Positions 1-10,329 of a stretch of DNA of 64,000 bases are shown piece by piece. Positions within the stretch are counted from its first letter, which is position 1; each line of letters opens with the position of its first letter. The notes under the pieces were generated by a model. It was given only the letters and a program-made list of their open reading frames with translations, did not search any database and had not been told where the DNA came from. The stretch is from Bolinopsis microptera (Eukaryota; Ctenophora; Tentaculata; Lobata; Bolinopsidae), in contig NC_087083.1 of assembly GCF_026151205.1 (NCBI RefSeq), positions 1,054,001-1,118,000 on the forward strand. The letters run 5' to 3'. Both the position numbers and the translations under genes were made by a program.

Positions 1-900
1 TGTGCAGGCCTACACTCTGTTATCTTCTTAGTGTTGCTTGTAGTTAAAGATAAGGAGGATGGCATCCTCTTCTGGATCACATTCCTCTCGTACTACACTA
101 CCATGATCTCCTTCAGACTGTCCGCCTTTGTCAGTTTGGTGTTCTCGGTCATCCGTACCATCAACATCTTATCACCATTCAGCAGGATCATCAGAGGAGC
201 AGTTTACATTTCCATAGCAATTTACTTTGCATTCATATTGGCATTGACCTCGGCAGAAATAGGCCTACTAGAATTTAGTACTACTAATTCAGTCAAATTC
301 ATGAAAAGTCACTTCTTTCGACCAGGAAGCCTGAATCAACTGTACGTTTCATTGCTTAGAGGTGAAACCCTGACTAACAAACACATGTGTGCGATAAACT
401 GGGCATCCACCCTGCCCACCATTCTCCCAGCTACTCTGGCATTGATAGCCACCGTCGTGCAAATCTACTCTCTCCTCAGACCTCAGAACATTGATACAAG
501 GAAAGACACCGATAGTACAAAGAAGAGAATAAGCATCACGATCGCCACCATTTCCACTATCTTCTTCCTCTGCTCACTCTTCATGCTGGCCCAACCCATC
601 ATATTCTGTAATAACATGTTCCCCGAGGACGTGAGGAGAAGGAGAGCTGTCCTGTACATGTCCGGGTATATACCACTGTTCCTGAACGCCGCACTTAACC
701 CACTAATCCTGGTACTGAGAGGAGAGAAGCTGAATAAGTACATCAGAGACAAACTGGGGATAAGACAAGGCCAGTCTGAGGGAGAGGTATATGGAATGAG
801 GAGCATGAAGAAGGAGGGAGTGAAGGGAGGGAGTACAGCTAGAGGAGACAGGTGGTCAATAGACACTGTTGCAGCACAGCTCTCCGTCAACATGGTATGA
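1..900 (+). CDS. Rhodopsin-like GPCR, C-terminal part (5' end outside window)
   Basis: The frame is open from base 1 to a TGA ending at 900, giving 299 residues, so the true start lies to the left. Hydrophobic segments fit TM3 (about residues 23-48), TM4 (65-88), TM5 (120-150), TM6 (166-193) and TM7 (205-232). After TM3 comes IRTINILSPF in place of the usual DRY motif, and TM7 carries NPLIL in place of NPxxY. Both are reduced forms of the class A switches. A Lys/Arg-rich tail follows. The second receptor at 38676 has the related RTMALLKPF motif, so both may belong to one lineage-specific family. The ligand is unknown. The family call is by topology and motifs only. Confidence 0.75.
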   Translation, partial: CAGLHSVIFLVLLVVKDKEDGILFWITFLSYYTTMISFRLSAFVSLVFSVIRTINILSPFSRIIRGAVYISIAIYFAFILALTSAEIGLLEFSTTNSVKFMKSHFFRPGSLNQLYVSLLRGETLTNKHMCAINWASTLPTILPATLALIATVVQIYSLLRPQNIDTRKDTDSTKKRISITIATISTIFFLCSLFMLAQPIIFCNNMFPEDVRRRRAVLYMSGYIPLFLNAALNPLILVLRGEKLNKYIRDKLGIRQGQSEGEVYGMRSMKKEGVKGGSTARGDRWSIDTVAAQLSVNMV

Positions 901-1545
901 TTGAGAAACTGTCTAAATTAGAATATGACCTTAATGATAAGTAATTAGTTTGATTAACAACAATAGGAACAGTATTGATCCCAGAATGAAGAGTTCCTGT
1001 TCGATAGACTAAATCTGATCATCCTTTGATTTATTAATCATTATTACAAACAAATGTGTTTTACTAGCTCAATGATTTGTTTCGGTATACTATTTTTGTG
1101 ATACATATTACATATCGTCATAACTATATGGCAAACAACGAAAAAATCGTCCTGATATTAAAAAATATATAAATGAAATACAAAGCTTGAACAAATTAAA
1201 TTTTTAGGTTTAAAAAAAGAAGCTTTACAGTCGAACAAAAAAGCTTGAATAAAAGAAGACAAACTTATTTTGCAGTGTGCACAGCCTAAAAGTGTGCACA
1301 GCCTAAAACTAAAAGTGTGCACAGCCTAAAAGCGGTCCTTTAAAGTACTAAACACACGATTTAAGATTATGAACCAGTTTTTCATCGTACGATCTCTCAA
1401 GAAAGGCCTGCCTAATAGCGAAAACTCAGTCTTAATGTTTTTCCAACCGCAATGACATTGAAGCACCGTCAGGTAACGAACACTGTATATACCATCTCTC
1501 AGCAAAACATTACACCTGAGAGTGTAAACGAAAAAAGAAGGACCC
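901..1545. other. Spacer between GPCR and C2orf76-like gene
   Basis: AT-rich DNA between two convergent genes, so it should hold both 3' UTRs. The only structure seen is a short tandem repeat of AAAGTGTGCACAGCCT, about three copies at 1274-1333. Confidence 0.6.
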
Positions 1546-1911
1546 TCACCACTTGGTCTCCGGTTTCAGTTTGTACGCTTGATACGCGGCCAGAGTGAAG
1601 AATGACAACTCTGTCTCGGACATCACTCCACACTCCTCTAGGGTCTTCTCTCCGGGGAGGATCAACAGCTTATCATCCTCTAGGTTGATGACGATATCAT
1701 TTGCTTTGAAGCTGCCGGCTTGGTGGGATATCTTGAGGGTATCGTAGGGGTGTGTTTTGAAGGGTGGCGGGATACCTTTTACTGATTTGAGGTCCTGGAC
1801 AAGACGAGCGATGAATTGGTCTACTGTTTGAGTGATGTCCACCTCTCGGATAGGAATGGTGCGGATTGTGCGGTATTCGAAATTTCGAATAAGCCGAACC
1901 GTAACTATCAT
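1546..1911 (-). CDS. C2orf76: C2orf76-like (UPF0538) protein
   Basis: From ATG at 1911 this gives 121 residues, close to the 126 of the human protein. The pattern VTVRLIRNFEYR, DITQTVDQFI, PPPFKTHPYDTLKI-HQA, INLEDDKLLIL, SETELSFF, ending in TKW matches the family from end to end. The fold is probably ubiquitin-like; the function of the family is not known. The frame stays open upstream to 2055, but that stretch has no family match and overlaps a dispersed repeat starting near 2040, so I prefer the start at 1911. An in-frame ATG at 1992, or a spliced upstream exon, remains possible. Single exon as seen. Confidence 0.85.
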   Translation of the reverse strand: MIVTVRLIRNFEYRTIRTIPIREVDITQTVDQFIARLVQDLKSVKGIPPPFKTHPYDTLKISHQAGSFKANDIVINLEDDKLLILPGEKTLEECGVMSETELSFFTLAAYQAYKLKPETKW

Positions 1912-2039
1912 GTAATCACCTATCTTGGCGAGAAGTCGGTTAGGTGATGCAGATGATAATTCAGACAATTTGATATTCAAGTTAAGCCCCATCCGGTAAG
2001 GGTTTCTGAGTGCATGCAGCTGACTGACGCCGAGTATAC

Positions 2040-2143
2040 TAACCTTCACAATCACATAGCCACGTGTCTACGCGTACTGCGTGACGCGCTTGTTTCGGCT
2101 TACTGGGCCGCGCTCAGCCTGTCATTCAGCCAAATCTTTATTC
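2040..2143. repeat. Dispersed repeat, copy 1
   Basis: About 100 bp nearly identical to 4141-4242 (shared core GTCTACGCGTACTGCGTGAC, then GCCAAATCTTTATTC). The similarity stops abruptly after TTTATTC in both copies. Copy 2 lies inside the inverted-repeat element at 3985-4590, so this is probably a fragment of the same family. Confidence 0.75.
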
Positions 2144-3984
2144 GGGCTGAGTGATTTACGACCTCCATCGCCTCAGAAAAATGGCAGTACGCTCATTGGA
2201 AGTTGATGTGCGCGTGACCAGCATTTACGTGATCATTTAGAACCAATTGGGGCCTCAGAAAAGACACGTGCACGCAAACTGCCAATTGGAGAAAAGTGAC
2301 TTATTAGCTAGAGGAGCCGCGCGCTGAGTTAGATTGTAAAATTTGACTATTGGATTGTAAAATCGAGCGATGTGAGTGTCATCAGTGATGTGCTGCTGAC
2401 TGCACCTCGTGTTATCACACTGCACACAGCACAGTTACATCGGTACATCCTTCATGTTTATGTTGTTCCTGTAGTTAAGATATATTTTGATGACCTTTTC
2501 TTGCTCGTACGACATTTTTTAAAAATCGTCCAGTTGTCTACACTTATTTATATTTAGCTGCCCGACATTTACTTCGTTTAAAGACCCTAGCGAAAGATGT
2601 TAGCTTTGCTTAATATCAAAGTAACATGGTCCTGTCATGACTACCACTCTGATGAGGGATGGTTTAGTTTGTCAATCAGTTTGCAGTTATCTGAAAATTT
2701 TCTTTTATATACTCATGCTATGCATTTGAATTAAATTTCCGAACTAAGATCGTGTTACTTACATCCATATCAAGAGGTTCTGGGTACTAGAAGGAACAAA
2801 ATATGTCAGATTGATGTTGACCATTATACTGTCTGTTTGTAGTTTTTATTTCTTTTGGACTGCCTGTTCGGGCCCGGCTACTTTTTGTCGTTTTCAAAGA
2901 AGGCCTGTGATCGAAAAAATCTCTTAGATGTGATCTATAGATTAGTTCTGCCCTGCACCTTTTTCCTTTACAGTTAGTGTCAAAATTCTGAATTGGATCG
3001 TAGAAAAACACTTCAATGGTCTGATATTCATACTGTACAATCTTTGATGATGGATTAAGATATTTAATCCTAGTTATTACTTATTTAATAGATTGCATTG
3101 TGATGGAAATTATGTGTTCTCGTACTCTATATTAGTCACTTTGTCCTTAATCCTAGATGTTGTAAAATATTTAGTTTGTTTTAACATTTTTGCAAGAATA
3201 GATTAGTCTCCCTGAATTGAAATCGGGAGTTAATCTATATAAATTATCCTTTATTGTGAAATGCTTTGAGAGCGTCATAATTTGCTGTGTCTGATCTTAC
3301 ATATCAGTAGTGTGGATCGAACCAAACGTAATTTCACACAATGAGAGTCAAGAGGCTTATTTCATCAACCATCTAGTCTGTTAGCACTTGTTTTGGTCAA
3401 CGGTACCACACAAGTGAAATATGATTTTTCGTTTCCGTTATCAGTGCTTGCTTATGTTTTTGTAACATCCTATCATAACTAATCTTTTATTTGACTTAAA
3501 TCATCCATTCTATTAAAATTCAATAATTTGATGCGGAATATTCAGTTAAGTTAGATACACTCAGATTATGATATAGTTATCTTTAAAATTTTGTATGTTC
3601 AGAGCTTATTTATTTCTGTGCTAAAACAGCAACACTGATTAAATCAATTCTATATCATCGTTTGCTTAAATAATGTGTTCATTTTGTGGTAGGTTCCTCT
3701 CCAACCTATTGGTAAATGTAATTTGCTAACAGTTATAGCTACAATTTTTCAGATTGATGGCTAAGTACTGGTCACTGGAAATAATACCATTTTCCAGCTA
3801 CGAACTTGTGTGCGATACCATTCTTACCTCGCTTGGTAACTCGGTTTTGACTTTTGTTGATATTACGTTGAATTTAGTGCGAGCAACATTTTAATCGGCT
3901 GTATCTTCCGTTGTGTACTTGTGTAGGATATTTTTTGACGCGATTTAAACTTACTAACAAAAAGTATTTATATTAGCTTCCTCC
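2144..3984. other. Gene-free spacer
   Basis: AT-rich, no convincing ORF, no clear repeat. A GC-richer part at 2144-2330 holds two similar stretches starting GCCTCAGAAAA (near 2170 and 2250). Upstream of the C2orf76-like gene, so part may be its promoter, but I see no decisive motif. Confidence 0.5.
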
Positions 3985-4590
3985 CTGTGACGGCTCTTAC
4001 TAAATCGCTCGCCCAAAAATTTCACGTGACTTTGGTTTTTTTGGTTTTGCAGCCGTACAAAACGGTTTTACATAAATCTAATCACAACCCTAACCCTAAC
4101 CATAACCCCGAAGCTATCCATAATCTTAACCACAACCCTAACCATAACCTTCACATAGCCATGTGTCTACGCGTACTGCGTGACGCGCTTGTTTCGGCTT
4201 ACTGGGCCGCGCTCAGCCTGTCATTCCGCCAAATCTTTATTCAAATGTTTATGAACATAATAGCCTGGGGTCCCCAGGTAAGTTTCGGCGGTCGCGCGCT
4301 ACTGCAAGCGAAAGGGCTCTGGTTAGTAGAGCAACCAGAGCAATAAAGCAAACCCTAACCCAAGCCCTAAATAATCGAATTCACGTTTTACTAGCCTGTC
4401 ACGTGACCAAAACGGTTTTTTGCCCATAACTCACCAGGGAAGCATTTTAACCCTACGTCATGGGGGGTGATTCGGAATCAGCGTCCAAAAATACACCGAT
4501 CTAGATCGCTTTCATGCCTAAAGGGCCTTTTCACAAGAATTTTCTTAAAATTTGGGCGAGCGATTTAGTAGGAGTGCCGGCCCCGTGACC
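3985..4590. mobile_element. MITE-like element with inverted ends
   Basis: The ends carry the inverted repeat TACTAAATCGCTCGCCCAAA (3998-4017 and, inverted, 4551-4570), with weaker pairing outward to TGTGACGG / GGTCACGG. The interior holds degenerate CCCTAA/CCATAA repeats (4087-4150), the dispersed repeat shared with 2040-2143, and a hairpin GCTCTGGTT...AACCAGAGC at 4314-4338. No transposase frame; the 119-residue frame inside is low complexity. Exact ends and target duplication are not clear. Confidence 0.6.
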
Positions 4591-5778
4591 ACGGGTTTTC
4601 TAGTACTATATAAATTATAATAGGGGGTGCACGATTGACGATAAAAATAAACTTGCTCGGATTTTTAAAATTTTTGTACCATTGTTTTCTAGAGACTGTG
4701 AGAATTTCCACAGTACCAAATTTGTTATAGTTATACCTTTTTGGAAAGATCAGTGAGTTTCGCCTAAAGTGTAAAGGTGCCATATTTGATGGTGCGCGGC
4801 TTTTGGAGCAAATGTAGCCGTAAAAGTCGCGTAATTTGACGAATTTCGTTGATTTTTGTCATATTATTCTGTTATATCTTCGGTTCCTTGAATGAGATCA
4901 TTCTGAAATCTGGCGAAGACCTTCCAATAGGGTTTTCACTGTCCGAAAAATTTGGTGGATATCGGAGTATATATATCGAGTTGATATAGACATAGTAATT
5001 TAATCAAAACGGGGCAAAATACGCTGCTTTTAGCAGTAACATAATGTCTGATGGTTGGATCAGGATATGCTTTAAATTTTTTGGACACTTTTCTTGTAAT
5101 AGTCTATGAGTATAAAGCTTACCAATTTTTATATTATGTTTATGAACATAATAGCCTGTCAACCTGTGGTCCCCAGGTAATGGTTTACATTTAATTGTGC
5201 AAAGTTTCATAGAATGTATTACAATTACATTTCAATTACTAACTTAGCGAGTTATTATTATATGTCCAATTTAAGGTTAAGACTGGATCTGGAGGAGTAG
5301 AAATTACTATGAAATAATTTCTACCGGTATTTTGTCGAGGTGAACATCCTGCATCCTTAGAACATCATCGATTTGCTTAAATATCAAAAAAATATCAACC
5401 AGGAGCTGGAGACCAATCTTACAGTTACAGGTTCTAATCCGACGTATCAGAGCTACTTCAGCTAGTGACTAGTTAAATTTTAAAATTTATTTGGTTTTGA
5501 ATGCCTTAGAGTTCGAGCTTCCATTTAAATGTCCGGTCAAATAAGGTCCGATAATCAATAATGTAACTAACATTATATATAATAATATATTATAATTTTA
5601 TTATAATAGCTATTATATCCACTTCCAGGTATAACTATAAATGCGAATCGATAAAACGGAGTACGAAGTAGACTTGAAGTCGTATATTCTTGATCAGCTA
5701 GCCTAAGAAATCTCTAATACAAAGCCGAACCGCAAGGAGAACGGCACCTTTTATTTTGTATTTATGCTTAGCTTGTTA
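4591..5778. other. Gene-free spacer with repeat fragments
   Basis: No gene seen. 5135-5180 repeats the stretch at 4244-4280 (TTTATGAACATAATAGCCTG followed by GGTCCCCAGGTAA). 5526-5554 resembles one end of the inverted-repeat element that follows (ATAAGGTCCGATAATC), a likely solo end. Confidence 0.5.
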
Positions 5779-5780
5779 TA

Positions 5781-6585
5781 CCTTATCGGACCTTATTTGG
5801 ACGGACATTTCTTGAAGTTGAACGCTGGAACGCTGGAGGCCCTAGCGTTCACGTTAATGTCCGTTCAAATAAAGTCCGTTCAATTAATGTTCGTCCAAGT
5901 TAAAGTCCGTTGAATTTTTTTTTCAAAAATTTTTCCATTTCGAACTTTTTGTCCAGAATATGACAACTGTTTAATTTCAGTCAATTTCAATTGCTATCAT
6001 TAGACTAAACTATATCGTTGAATGAATAAAAACAAGGTATCATAAAATTTTAACAATCTGAATTGTAAATATCACATTATTGCATGATCACTATCTTGAA
6101 GTTGATCTTCGGCTTCTTCTACCTCATTCTGTCTTACAACTGGTTGTTTGTCCAACTCGTAGTCGTACCGGGCAATAATCGATCCCAACTGCTCTACTAG
6201 AGAGATACTTGAATGCCTAAAGTACAGCTTAAGCTGTATCTCTAGCCCCCCACTTGGTATAGGCGACCTTCGGTGGCTTATGTCAGCTACGATACCTTCT
6301 AGTTTCTACCATACCACCCATCTCGATAAAGTAGAAGACAAACCGGGATATATCTCCCTAGGTATGAGACCGACGGTATATAATCTAGTCCTATAGGTAC
6401 CTTATCTGCACAGCGCAGATAAGCTTAATGTATAAAAATTATTTGCTAAAATTAAAAAAACTCCAAAAAAAGATGAATAAAATTCGGATTTTTGATGGTT
6501 TTGATTGCCTTCTAGCGTTCATATTAATGTCCGTTCATAATTATGTCCGTTCAAGTAATGTCCGTCCAAATAAGGTCCGATAAGG
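5781..6585. mobile_element. MITE with 36-bp inverted ends and TA flanks
   Basis: Left end starts CCTTATCGGACCTTATTTGG and the right end is its inverse, matching over about 36 bp with very few mismatches. TA stands on both outer sides (5779-5780 and 6586-6587), as in Tc1/mariner-type insertions. Subterminal copies of ATGTCCGTTCAA recur inside at both ends. No transposase frame. The 88-bp element at 15978 has the same outermost bases. Confidence 0.75.
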
Positions 6586-6693
6586 TAAGTAATTTAGAAG
6601 GTACTTGGCCGGATATCATAACAATGATTTCGGCTCATCATAATAGCATGATCAGGGTAGCATGAAACGTAGAGAAAAGTGTTTTCTAGGAAA

Positions 6694-6863
6694 AAGTCAA
6701 GGGGGGGGGGGGGGGGGGGGGGGGTCAGGCCATGATTACGTAATATTGCTGTCAGGAGGGGGGGGGGTTGGGTCTTGATAATGATTACGGTTGATTACGG
6801 AAGGGGGGGAGGGGGGTAAAAATTGCTAAAATATTGATTACGTAATATGTGAACGACCCCTTA
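6694..6863. repeat. G-rich dispersed element, copy 1
   Basis: Begins with a run of 24 G (6701-6724) and ends TGATTACGTAATATGTGAAC-GACCCCTTA-like, matching the right half of the element at 9208-9372 including GGGTAAAAATTG. The left inverted end is not recognisable. Confidence 0.55.
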
Positions 6864-9186
6864 ATACGCCATCTAATTCTAAGCTTAAATTCAAAATGCA
6901 TGAACAGTACCGTTTTTGTTTTCAACTACTTGGAATTTAAATATCGTTAGTTTGATATTTTCAGGTTGCACTTGTAAAGAAGAGGGAGTGTTTGAAGAAA
7001 TGGTGTCGAACAAAGTTGAAATGGATATTCAGGAATTCGACCTCAACACGAAGAAAATGATTCGAACAAAGCGTGAGGAAATCCTCAACCTCCAGACAAT
7101 TTGAGAATTACGAACGGAAGTAATAATTATTTTTATTTTGCACTGTGGTAATATTATTATATGATTTTAGTCATAGAAGAACTAGAAGCAGTATAGTAGT
7201 CATAGTCATACTTCATAGTTTTATTGAAACATTATCGAATTCGTTGCAAATCAATAAATTAAAATATAATTTTGTTTATCAATCATGAAAATAACCCAGG
7301 TGAGTAGAGACAGTGAGGATGTCTGGAACGTTTGAGGACAAGAACATATTTAGATTAGAAGATTAAAAGACTATAGAAGATTAAAAGATTAGATTTAGAA
7401 GATTTGAAGATTGGAAGATTTCATTTGATCAATTTTTCCTTCCTTTAGCTTTAAACTTGATTTTTCATTCGATAGACTTATATTGTGACCAGTATGTGTC
7501 TCCCTCTCCCTCTCTAACTGGGAGGATGCATTCAATATTGTCACTTTATAAGTATAACATTACATTTCAACCAAGGACAAAGCCAAACTACGCATGCAAA
7601 ATGGCGAATTCGCAACGAAAGATAATTTATTTTGTATTTGCTAAGTTAGATGTCATATGTTCGTTAACTAGCTCATTATTCTAGCTCCAGAAATTTCCAC
7701 GGTTCTTCAAGTGAACAAATTGTTCTTAGGCACGTAGTTCTGGAACAAGTAGTCGTAATGCATATTATGGTTATCGGACAGAATGAGGTTTAAATCACTT
7801 TACATCAATAATTCAGTCGAGTAGTGGCAAAATTATGCAGCTCAGTGGCTTTTTGGGGCGACTTGGAGGTGGCGGTTATATGTTTCCAGCATTGTGGCAT
7901 CCTTTGTATAAGTTTTAGTGTTTTACACATTCACTATGTTCGTAGAAATATTTCCGGCAATTCGTTAGTGTGGCAAAGCACGGTTAAGGCACAGTTAAGG
8001 CACGGTTAAGGCACAAACTGCCCAAAAGCAACCATTATGATCGCTTAAGGCACGGTTAACAGACGGTTAACGCACGGTTGGGGAAATATAACATATAAAC
8101 ATACAAGTGGTTAACTAAGGCACGGTTAAGGCACGGCTAAGGAACAAGAGTTATTTCCATTACCCTCATGAGTTCGCTAACTAACCTATGTCTTACTGTC
8201 ACCAAGATGCAGTTAGGTCTAACCAGTTATGTTTATGTTTCATGCTACTCTGATCATTATGAGCAGAAAATATTTTTTAGAATCTCGAGATATGTGGAAG
8301 TTCCATTTTTGCGAGCAAGTATATTTTATTTTCTCAATAATACATAGTATCATAATTCGAAATAGGAAAAAAAGGAGTAGACAAAAATTGTATTCTAACA
8401 AAACTGCTCGTAGAAACGCAAAATATACCCTTAACACTTAACTCAGCCCTTAAATTTTTCGGTCCAAATATGAAATTTACCAAACTTTTAAAATGGGACA
8501 AAAATCCTGTTCTCAGTGCACCGGCCCACAGTGACACCGCTTATATGCGGTGCGATATAGTAATGAGATCGTTATTATTTGTGTTAGTGCTTTAGTGGTC
8601 CCCTTGTATTACGCGGAGTACAATTGGAGTAAGATAAAAATAAAATCCATCGCAATCGTTTTACATTGATAGTGAGTACTAGTAGTGACCAACAAAGAAT
8701 ATCACAATTTATAAAATTCGAACAAGTGGATCAGAGGGCTAGCTTTGGGCCGAAAAAATTAACTTTTTCAATAATTTTATCTTCAAAAGTTGCAGCTTCA
8801 CACTTATCACTTACAATCAACTCAAAATCAAGTGCAACTGCAAATAATCTTTAAAAAATATCCCTATAATTCCATTACATATTTAGTAAGAAACTTAAGA
8901 GCCTAGTATTTATCACAGAGATTATTGATCAACACACCAGTAATGATTTCTTAAAGTATTCATAAAAACTGAGCCACAAACTTATCTTTAAGTTTAAGGT
9001 AAAAATCTTAAAAGCAAGGAGGCTTACTAATTCAGTACAGCTGAAAAATTTGGTTAATTCTGGTTTAACGAAATGGAGTATTCTGGATCACGCCAAATAA
9101 ATTACCATCAACAAAGCTGTTGTCCTAATTATCCTAATTATACCAGCTTAATTTTGGTAAAATATATCGTGCCATTATTCGCACGG
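6864..9186. other. Gene-free spacer
   Basis: AT-rich with only short chance frames. A degenerate array of GGTTAAGGCAC lies at 7976-8136. Nothing else recognised. Confidence 0.5.
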
Positions 9187-9207
9187 TTATGGCAAGAAAG
9201 TGTGTAT

Positions 9208-9372
9208 AAGGGGTCGTTTACATATTACGTAATCAGCTGAGGGGGGAGGGTTCCGAATGATTACGTTAGTGTAATTTTGACACAATAGCTATGTGTAAAA
9301 CTGATTACGGAGGGGGGGGGGGGGGTAAAAATTGTTCAAAAAGTGATTACGTAATAATATGTGAACGACCCC
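9208..9372. mobile_element. Short inverted-repeat element with 21-bp flanking duplication
   Basis: Ends read AAGGGGTCGTTTACATATTA and the inverse of AAGGGGTCGTTCACATATTA. It is flanked on both sides by an identical 21-bp direct repeat starting TTATGGCAAG (9187-9207 and 9373-9393) that abuts the element exactly, overlapping none of it. The interior holds two G runs. Such a long duplication is unlike common DNA-transposon target duplications. Confidence 0.7.
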
Positions 9373-9393
9373 TTATGGCAAGAAAGTGTGTAT

Positions 9394-9966
9394 AAATCCA
9401 CGATTTCCTTGATTCATTCTTTAATTAATTTTTTACTGCAACTGTAAAACAAAACCATTTTAACTCCTCAAACCGTGCGATAATCAATTAATTAATTAAT
9501 TAATCACAACCATCACAGCGGTTTATTGTCCTATCTATGCAATAAATTCCCACATAAAAATCTACAAAGATCCGAAATCAAAATAATATTAATACTACTT
9601 ATAGAATGCAAAATGACAGAGCTACAAGCCTACTAGTTTATAATTTATATTATTATTTATAAAGTTCGTCTTTTTAAACTTTTAAAGAAAGAAGTAACCA
9701 TTAACAGGTCCCCCAAGATACAACAGGGCACTCTACGTTATATTTGAGACGGAAGTTGAAGTTTATAATAACCTAAAATGTGTTCTTCTAATTAGAAATT
9801 CTGATTAACTAATTATAAATTGTCGGCAATATGACAGCCATATAACGCCCCTTACAATATCTCCCGGAATAATTTAATGCAGAGTTGGTAACTGACTCGA
9901 TATCGGTAACTGATTGATTTAGCCATGACTGCAAATATAAAGTCAACAAAAAACAGCGTTTTAAAA
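9394..9966. other. Spacer, probable distal 3' UTR of USO1
   Basis: No gene. On the minus strand an AATAAA lies at 9522-9527, the first plausible poly(A) signal seen downstream of the USO1 stop past the minisatellite. Confidence 0.35.
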
Positions 9967-10329
9967 CCATGGTATCAGTTACCATGGTAACAGTTACTGA
10001 TATCAGTTACCATGGTTACAGTTACTGATAACAGTTACCATGGTAACAGTTACTGACATCAGTTACCATGGTAACAGTTACTGATATCAGTTACCATGGT
10101 AACAGTTACTGATATCAGTTACCATGGTTACAGTTACTGATATCAGTTATCATGGCTACAGTTACTGATATCAGTTACCATGGTAACAGTTACTGATATC
10201 AGTTACCATGGTTACAGTTACTGATATCAGTTACCATGGTAACAGTTACTGATATCAGTTACCATGGTTACAGTTACTGACATCAGTTACCATGTTAACA
10301 GTTACTGATATCAGTTACCATGATAACAG
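9967..10329. repeat. 28-bp palindrome-rich minisatellite
   Basis: About 13 copies of a 28-bp unit containing ATCAGTTACCATGGTAACAG and TTACTGAT. Every unit holds the palindromes GTTACCATGGTAAC and, between units, TGATATCA. The array runs right up to the USO1 stop codon at 10330-10332. Confidence 0.9.

Noticed and set aside
4087-4150. Telomere-like CCCTAA repeats
   Set aside because: Too few exact units and mixed with CCATAA/CTTAAC; part of a mobile element rather than an interstitial telomere.
3987-4346. 119-residue plus frame with NHNPN repeats
   Set aside because: Lies in the MITE-like element and its degenerate CCCTAA repeats; no family match.
5400-5470. Possible tRNA (GGTTCTAATCC box-B-like)
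   Set aside because: No matching A box or cloverleaf could be drawn.
9967-10329. Possible CRISPR array
   Set aside because: Contiguous tandem repeat without unique spacers, in a eukaryotic intron/UTR setting. The same applies to all other arrays here.
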